NCBI RefSeq assembly: GCF_011516735.1
Contig: NZ_WOSX01000008.1
Span: 57,424-121,423 of the forward strand
Length of the DNA: 64,000 nt
From: Acetobacter fallax
GTDB lineage: Bacteria; Pseudomonadota; Alphaproteobacteria; Acetobacterales; Acetobacteraceae
Direction: 5' to 3'
The translations under genes were made by a program, and so were the position numbers. Below are positions 57,765 to 64,000 of the stretch, in pieces. Each line of letters begins with the position of its first letter. Position 1 is the stretch's first letter. The notes beneath the pieces were generated by a model, which was not told the origin of the DNA, did no database searches, and worked only from the letters and a program-made list of their open reading frames with translations.

Positions 57765-57946
57765 CGCCTCATCACACTCTGAGAGTGAACCTGCCATGCA
57801 CCGCCAAACCCTCGGCTCACACCAGTCCCCGGGGTATCCTCGCCACGACACCGCCCGCCGTAAACATACGGCGAATCAGTACGTTAAGACGCCGGACCGT
57901 CAGACGGTCGCCGCGTCACCAGACACGGGAGCCTGACGCAGTCACC

Positions 57947-59440
<1,494 letters not shown>

Positions 59441-59453
59441 AAGGATCATAACC

Positions 59454-60680
59454 ATGTCAGAAACCGTACAAAAAGCAGCCACAGCCATGCGCCCGACAAA
59501 AGTCGAAGACGTCGCCTCAGTTGTGAAAGACGCCGTCCTCAGCGGCCATAAACTCGAAATCAGAGGCAACGGCACCCGCACCGGCTACGGTAACCCCGTT
59601 CAGGCAGACACCACCCTCGAACTCGGCGGCCTCGACCAGATCGAGTTCTACGAACCCGAAGAACTCGTCATCCGCCTCGGCCCCGGCGTCACCATGCAAT
59701 CCCTCCAGGCCACCATCGCCGAACGCGGCCAGTACCTGCCCTTCGAGCCCCCGTTCTGGACCAGCCTCTACGGCACCGATCCCGCCCGTGCCACCATCGG
59801 CGGCACCATGGCCTCAGCCCTCTCCGGCCCCCGCCGCCTCTTCACCGGCGCCGCCCGCGACTACATCCTCGGAATCGAAGGGATCAACGGCCAGGGCGAA
59901 CACTTCGTCGCCGGAGGCCGCACCGTTAAAAACGTCACCGGCTACGACGTCAGCAAACTCATGGTCGGCTCCTTCGGCACCATCGCGGCCCTGACTTCCC
60001 TGACCCTCAAGCTCTGGCCCGCCCCACCCCGCGAACAGACCCTCCTGTTCGAAGCCACGGATCTCGCCGCCGACCTCGCCCGGACCGCCGAAATCCTCCG
60101 AGCCCCCATCGCCGTCAGTGGCGCCACCCGTCTGGAAACCCCGCAGGGCTGGCAACTCGCGTTCCGCATCGAAGGCATGGAGGAAGGTGTCGCGGAACAC
60201 GTCGCCGAACTCACCCGCCGCATGGCCCGCCCCGTCGCCGCCACGCTCGATGATAAAGACAGCGCCGCCCTCTGGGCCTCCATCCGCGAACTCGACCCCC
60301 TGAACGCTACCCCCGACGACCTCATCTGGCGCGTCAATCTCCCTGTCTCCCAGGCAAAAAGCTTCATCGATGCAGCCGGGCAGGGCGGCGGTCTGTCCCG
60401 TTACTTTACCGACTGGGGCGGTGCGGAAATCTTCTGCGCAACAAAACCGGAAACCGCTACAGACGCCGGCGTCACCCGCCTCCGCGCCCTCGCCAAAGCC
60501 AGCAGCGGCCACGCCACCCTCGTCCGCGCTCCGGACGCCCTCCGACGCAGCCAGGGAGCCTTTCCCCCGGCCTCCGCAGCCGTCGCCGCCCTGTCCGCCC
60601 GCGTCCGCAAAGCCTTTGATCCGATGGGCCTCTTCAATCCCGGTCGCATGACTGTCGCAGGGCAGGGGAGTAAGGCCTGA
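59454..60680 (+). CDS. glcE: Glycolate oxidase subunit GlcE
   Basis: Second FAD-domain subunit of glycolate oxidase. 408 residues with KLEIRGNGTRTGYGNPV, then GTDPARATIGGTMASALSGP and GGRTVKNVTGYDVSKLMVGS, and a C-terminal LFNPGRM end, all typical of GlcE. It is required with GlcD and GlcF for activity in E. coli. The gap to glcF is 172 bases and holds a copy of the dispersed repeat. Confidence 0.94.
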   Translation: MSETVQKAATAMRPTKVEDVASVVKDAVLSGHKLEIRGNGTRTGYGNPVQADTTLELGGLDQIEFYEPEELVIRLGPGVTMQSLQATIAERGQYLPFEPPFWTSLYGTDPARATIGGTMASALSGPRRLFTGAARDYILGIEGINGQGEHFVAGGRTVKNVTGYDVSKLMVGSFGTIAALTSLTLKLWPAPPREQTLLFEATDLAADLARTAEILRAPIAVSGATRLETPQGWQLAFRIEGMEEGVAEHVAELTRRMARPVAATLDDKDSAALWASIRELDPLNATPDDLIWRVNLPVSQAKSFIDAAGQGGGLSRYFTDWGGAEIFCATKPETATDAGVTRLRALAKASSGHATLVRAPDALRRSQGAFPPASAAVAALSARVRKAFDPMGLFNPGRMTVAGQGSKA

Positions 60681-60691
60681 TGGCGATCTGT

Positions 60692-60808
60692 CCTCAGGGC
60701 TCCGCCCCGAACCCCGGCAGAGGTCGCAGACCTTTGCAAACCACTATGTGTAACACATCAGGGTGCGGAGAGCCGCGCTCCCAGCCGGGTTCGGGCAGCG
60801 CCCGAAAA
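60692..60808. repeat. Dispersed repeat, copy 8, inside the glc operon
   Basis: CAGGGCTCCGCCCCGAACCC, then CGGCAGAGGTCGCAGACC and TTTGCAAACC; after a spacer the opposite-facing unit AGCCGGGTTCGGGCAGCGCC. The block GCAGACCTTTGCAAACC is identical in copy 9. It separates glcE and glcF. Confidence 0.7.
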
Positions 60809-60852
60809 ACACCAGCTCACCTCCCTGAACAACAATAACAAAGCCGGAACCG

Positions 60853-62175
60853 ATGCTCAGCCACATCCCGCAGAAACTGCTCGACAGCAACCCCGACATC
60901 GCTCTCTCCAGCGACATCATCGGCAACTGTGTCCATTGCGGCGTCTGCCTCTCCCACTGCCCGACCTACACAGTCCTCCACAACGAAAACGACAGCCCGC
61001 GCGGCCGCATCTTCCTCATTAAGGATATGTACGAAACCGGCGGCGCACCGGACTCAAAAACCGTCGAACATCTCGACCGTTGCCTGACCTGCCTCGCCTG
61101 CGAAGCCATCTGCCCGTCCGGCGTCGAGTATTCAAAACTCATCGGCCACGCCAGAGAATATGTCGAGGAGCACTACAAACGCTCCCTCTGGCAGCGCTCC
61201 GTCCGCTCAACCCTCGAAATCCTTCTCCCAAGACCCGAACTGTTCCGCCTCTCCCTCTACGCCGGTAAACTCGGCCGCCCCTTCCGCAGCCTCTTCTCCG
61301 GCACCATCCGCGCCATGCTCGACATGGTCCCGAAAAATCCCCTGCCTGCCATAGGTAAAATCAACAAACCCGGCCTCTATGCAAGCCCGGACCAGCCCGC
61401 GACCGGCCAGCGCAAAAAGCGCATCGCCCTTCTCACCGGCTGCGTCCAGAACACCCTCGACCCCGCCATCAACGACGCCACCGTCCGCCTCCTCAACCGC
61501 CACGGCGTCGATGTCGTCGTCGCACGCGGCGCCGGCTGCTGCGGTGCCCCCGCCGAACACATGGGCGACGAAGACAAAGCCCTGCCATACGTCAAAGCCA
61601 ATATCGACGCCTGGCTCCGCGAAGCCGACAGCCCCGAGGGCCTCGATGCCATCGTCATCAACGCCTCCGGCTGCGGCACCTCCGTCAAAGCCTACGGCCA
61701 CGTCCTCCGCAACGATCCCGCCTGGGCCGAAAAAGCCGCCCGCGTCAGCGCAATGGCCAAAGACATCACCGAATTCATGACCACCATCGGTCTCAGCAAA
61801 CCCGTCATCGAAACCGGCCAGCGCGTGGTCTACCACTCCGCCTGTTCCATGCAGCACGGTCAGCGCATCGTCCTGCCCCCCAAAACCCTCCTCAGAGAAG
61901 CCGGCTTCGAAGTCCTCGATGTCCCCGAAGGCTATCTCTGCTGCGGCTCCGCCGGAACCTACAACCTCCTCCAGCCCGAAATCGCCAACCAACTCAAAGA
62001 CCGCAAACTGAAAAACCTCAAATCAGTTCACGCCCAGATCGCCGCCAGCGGCAACATAGGCTGCATCACCCAGCTCGCCGACGAAGCCGGAATCCCCTTC
62101 GTCCACACCGTAGAACTCCTCGACTGGGCCACCGGCGGCCCCATCCCTCCGGCGATGGCGAAGATGGCGCATTGA
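60853..62175 (+). CDS. glcF: Glycolate oxidase iron-sulfur subunit GlcF
   Basis: 440 residues with two 4Fe-4S cluster motifs: CVHCGVCLSHCPTY and CLTCLACEAICPSG. Two CCG domains follow (GAGCCGAPAEHMGDE and GYLCCGSAGTYNLL) that bind a further cluster or cofactor. It passes electrons from GlcD/GlcE to the quinone pool. The family match is close along the full length. It ends the glcDEF set. Confidence 0.95.
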   Translation: MLSHIPQKLLDSNPDIALSSDIIGNCVHCGVCLSHCPTYTVLHNENDSPRGRIFLIKDMYETGGAPDSKTVEHLDRCLTCLACEAICPSGVEYSKLIGHAREYVEEHYKRSLWQRSVRSTLEILLPRPELFRLSLYAGKLGRPFRSLFSGTIRAMLDMVPKNPLPAIGKINKPGLYASPDQPATGQRKKRIALLTGCVQNTLDPAINDATVRLLNRHGVDVVVARGAGCCGAPAEHMGDEDKALPYVKANIDAWLREADSPEGLDAIVINASGCGTSVKAYGHVLRNDPAWAEKAARVSAMAKDITEFMTTIGLSKPVIETGQRVVYHSACSMQHGQRIVLPPKTLLREAGFEVLDVPEGYLCCGSAGTYNLLQPEIANQLKDRKLKNLKSVHAQIAASGNIGCITQLADEAGIPFVHTVELLDWATGGPIPPAMAKMAH

Positions 62176-62209
62176 TACATTTGTTTGTGAGCAGAGCCTG
62201 ACAGGGATA

Positions 62210-62262
62210 TCCGGGCTCTGCCCGGACCCGGCAAAGGTCGCAGACCTTTGCAAACCTTTTGG
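62210..62262. repeat. Dispersed intergenic repeat, copy 9
   Basis: ATCCGGGCTCTGCCCGGACC, then CGGCAAAGGTCGCAGACCTT and TGCAAACC. Both a GC hairpin (CCGGGC/GCCCGG) and AAAGGTC-GCA-GACCTTT are present. It lies just after glcF, at the border of the terminal accessory region. Confidence 0.75.
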
Positions 62263-62487
62263 CAGGATGAAACAGGCTGCGTTTTTTATGGAATGTTGTG
62301 GCAGTTTACAAATATGTCCGCTCTCGCCCTCATGGCAGATCTCGAACTAACGTAAGCTATTTCTCGAAAGCTGCCATTGCCGACGGGGCTAGGTTGCGGT
62401 CTGTATGGGCACACAGCCGCCTTTGCTACCATCCGAGTAGTCTGGGGCACACGTCTTTTTCAGATTACTTCAGGATTCGAAAACGCC
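62263..62487. other. Leader region of the UDG-like gene
   Basis: About 225 bases with lower GC than the glc operon. The frame from 62377 joins the UDG-like gene but its first 37 residues look non-native. The region probably contains a promoter; no known operator was recognised. Confidence 0.4.
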
Positions 62488-63282
62488 ATGAGCATTTTCA
62501 CTAATGTCGACCTCGCCCGATTCAGCACTCTTGTGCGTGACGCCCGCTCCCCGGCCTCACTGCTGGACGACGGCTCTCTGCTTCTCGGGACGAGCGGCAA
62601 CGTCACCACGACCTGGGCGCCATTCGACTACACACCGAAGACGGCCCGTCTGGTCATCTGCGGCATTACGCCCGGCCGCACTCAGGCGGTCAACGCACTC
62701 ACTGCCTTCGGCGAGGCGCTTAAAGCAGGTGCCGGACAGGAAGAAGCCCTGCGCACCGCCAAACTGACGGGCAGTTTCAGTGGGGGCATGAGAAACAATA
62801 TCGTGCGTATGCTCGACTTCCTGACGCTTCATCATGTTTTTGGCGTTTCAAGTTGCGCTGATCTCTTCACGCCGCAGCACGAGCTTGTTCATATGACGTC
62901 GGCACTCCGTTATCCCGTATTTGTCCGAGGCGAGAATTATAACGGAACCCCGGCGATGCTGCGCACACCGATGCTACGTGGAATGGTCGAGGAGATTCTT
63001 GCGGAAGAGGCCCGGCTGCTGCCTGATGCTTTCTGGCTGCCACTTGGACCGAAACCGACGGAAGCACTGGCTCATTTGGTGAAGCGCGGCGATCTAAAGG
63101 CAGAAAATGTGCTCGAAGGTATGCCACATCCGAGTGGCGCGAACGGAGAGCGGATCGCGTATTTCCTTGGTGAGAAAATGCTGGCAGATCTCTCTGCAAA
63201 GACTGTCCCCGGCCCAATTGATGCGGCGAGAGAGCGTCTGCGTAAACAGATATCCAATCTCCTGTCGAGCCTAGCAGCATGA
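62488..63282 (+). CDS. Uracil-DNA-glycosylase-superfamily protein of unassigned subfamily
   Basis: 264 residues from ATG 62488. The layout fits the UDG fold: a first motif LVICGITPG at 55-63 (compare GxxPG of MUG/SMUG-type enzymes), TSALRYPVF at 137-145, the strand FWLPLGPKP at 182-190 and the second catalytic loop PHPSGANGER at 213-222 (compare HPSxxN). It is not family 1 or family 4: GQDPYH and the Fe-S cysteines are missing. It should excise a base from DNA; whether that is repair or defence is open. It is next to a probable reverse-transcriptase fragment and an IS element, and its codon use is more balanced than that of upstream genes. Confidence 0.65.
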   Translation: MSIFTNVDLARFSTLVRDARSPASLLDDGSLLLGTSGNVTTTWAPFDYTPKTARLVICGITPGRTQAVNALTAFGEALKAGAGQEEALRTAKLTGSFSGGMRNNIVRMLDFLTLHHVFGVSSCADLFTPQHELVHMTSALRYPVFVRGENYNGTPAMLRTPMLRGMVEEILAEEARLLPDAFWLPLGPKPTEALAHLVKRGDLKAENVLEGMPHPSGANGERIAYFLGEKMLADLSAKTVPGPIDAARERLRKQISNLLSSLAA

Positions 63283-63617
63283 CTACAGACGGTCATCCCT
63301 TCCCGGCAACCGACTATCCGCTCTCTCCCCTGACTGGCCTGTCTACTCAGTAATACAGGAGCAGACAGGCAGCAGTCGCCTCATTTCAGACACACTGCGT
63401 AGCGATTTGATTTGCTCATGGCGAACAGTCTGGAAATGACTCCTAGAATGTCCGTTTAATAGTGGGCTTCCAAACATATCAAATATCCTCATGTTGGACT
63501 ATTCGAACCACAATTATCAGGTTAGCATTAACCTCAAATATTCAAGACCGTGATTGTGTTGATGAATTAGGTGACGATTGTGCACATAATTGAATTAATT
63601 GGGATGAAGCACAACTG
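63283..63617. other. AT-rich spacer between the UDG-like gene and the reverse-transcriptase fragment
   Basis: 335 bases, no gene. Composition drops to low GC from about 63440. It contains an inverted repeat, AGGTTA-GCAT-TAACCT (about 63520-63535), and several ATTGTG/CACAAT words. Some reverse-transcriptase defence systems have a non-coding RNA immediately upstream of the gene; this is the right place for one but nothing in the sequence proves it. Confidence 0.35.
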
Positions 63618-63941
63618 ATGCTCGACCAGATGTTCACCGCAGAGAACTTTCGTCGCATCTACGATGCCGAGAACCGCAAGGGTGTCGACTTAGCAACCCG
63701 CTATTTCCCGACACTCAATCCGTTTACGCTCGCTGTACGTGACAAAGTGCAGGAGATTCGTAATCTGCGTAAAATCGAAGCCACGTTGGCGGCTAGTGAT
63801 TTCAAGGCACAGCTGCTTGCATTAAAAGCCGAACTAGCTGACTCAAAGGCAGCTAAGTCATCCGCTGTAGATGCCCTGATGGATGACATCAGAGGTGGTC
63901 CCCATTTTTCGGACAGGGCGATAAGCTATCATCTGGCCTGA
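63618..63941 (+). CDS. Probable reverse transcriptase N-terminus, cut off by an IS element
   Basis: The frame from ATG 63618 begins DQMFTAENFRRIYDAENRKG, then RYFPTLNPFTLAVRDKVQEI and a long charged helix. It resembles from memory the N-terminal part of bacterial RNA-directed DNA polymerases of the defence-associated type, before the palm domain. At about 63896 it runs into sequence that looks like the end of an IS3-family element, and the last dozen or so codons (GPHFSDRAISYHLA) come from it. No catalytic YxDD motif lies within the window. A restored gene may continue beyond the element. Confidence 0.42.
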   Translation: MLDQMFTAENFRRIYDAENRKGVDLATRYFPTLNPFTLAVRDKVQEIRNLRKIEATLAASDFKAQLLALKAELADSKAAKSSAVDALMDDIRGGPHFSDRAISYHLA

Positions 63942-64000
63942 ACGAGGACGGGTTTTATGGGCAAGGTTACGCGGAAACGGTATGCGGCAGAGTTCAAGTC
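63896..64000 (+). mobile_element. IS3-type insertion sequence, left end only
   Basis: It starts TGGTCCCCATTTTTCGGACA, the kind of TG-starting terminal repeat found in IS3-family elements, about 60 bases ahead of an OrfA-like start. The right end lies outside the window, so the inverted repeat and target duplication cannot be checked. Confidence 0.6.
63957..64000 (+). CDS. IS3-family transposase OrfA, partial (first 14 codons)
   Basis: ATG 63957 after GAGGAC encodes MGKVTRKRYAAEFK, the usual start of the OrfA HTH protein in IS3/IS911-type elements (basic start, then RYxxEFK). It is cut by the window end. Confidence 0.7.
   Translation, partial: MGKVTRKRYAAEFK

Overview
The window reads as a chromosomal stretch of a high-GC alphaproteobacterium, most likely an acetic acid bacterium (Acetobacteraceae). 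This rests on the division and cell-wall gene order, the meso-diaminopimelate-type MurE, the proA-nadD-rsfS-rlmH and rplY-pth-ychF clusters, the bacterial type A RNase P RNA, and many oxidoreductases. The genus is an inference; no database could be searched.

Layout. Positions 1-9064 (minus strand) hold a tightly packed division/cell-wall (dcw) operon, transcribed mraZ-rsmH-ftsL-ftsI-murE-murF-mraY-murD, with murD running off the left edge. It is preceded by a ten-base-periodic TGGGA array that looks like the MraZ operator. RNase P RNA lies at about 9963-10365 (minus). Positions 10.5-19.6 kb are accessory: an HSL-family esterase, a cupredoxin, a metallophosphoesterase broken by an amber codon, a secreted beta-helix protein, small lipoproteins, a TonB-dependent receptor with palindromic sites at its start, a glutathione S-transferase and a PRC-barrel protein. 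Positions 19.8-26.6 kb (minus) hold the rod-shape cluster mreB-mreC-mreD-mrdA-rodA followed by a DUF3293 gene. Two paralogous glycine-zipper lipoproteins follow at 27.1-28.5 kb. Positions 28.6-34.4 kb (plus) carry rplY-pth-ychF and proA-nadD-rsfS-rlmH. Positions 34.4-41 kb are patchier and partly AT-rich: an acyltransferase, an amidohydrolase, an aldehyde dehydrogenase, a PAP2 phosphatase with no clear start codon, and gene remnants. Positions 41.3-49.9 kb hold an aquaporin-like channel with a histidine-rich N-terminus, a FUSC exporter divergent from a MarR regulator and a frameshifted DHA2 transporter, a LysR regulator with an unusual TIM-barrel-like protein, and an alkyltransferase-like protein. 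Positions 50.1-57.8 kb hold an alcohol dehydrogenase/aldo-keto reductase pair divergent from an AraC regulator, a Tat-signal fumarylacetoacetase-family protein, an M28 peptidase and a LysR-GST pair. Positions 57.9-62.2 kb carry the glycolate oxidase genes glcDEF. From 62.3 kb to the right edge the content changes: a uracil-DNA-glycosylase-superfamily protein, a 330-base spacer, the N-terminal part of what looks like a reverse transcriptase, and an IS3-type element starting within it. This is the best candidate for a defence-type island.

Two genome-scale signals cross the gene boundaries. A dispersed hairpin-forming repeat of about 50-110 bases recurs at least nine times between genes and once seems to have been captured as the N-terminus of nadD. 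Codon third positions follow the DNA strand rather than the gene: the plus strand is C-rich whichever way genes point, yet the octamer GGGCAGGG is found almost only on the plus strand.
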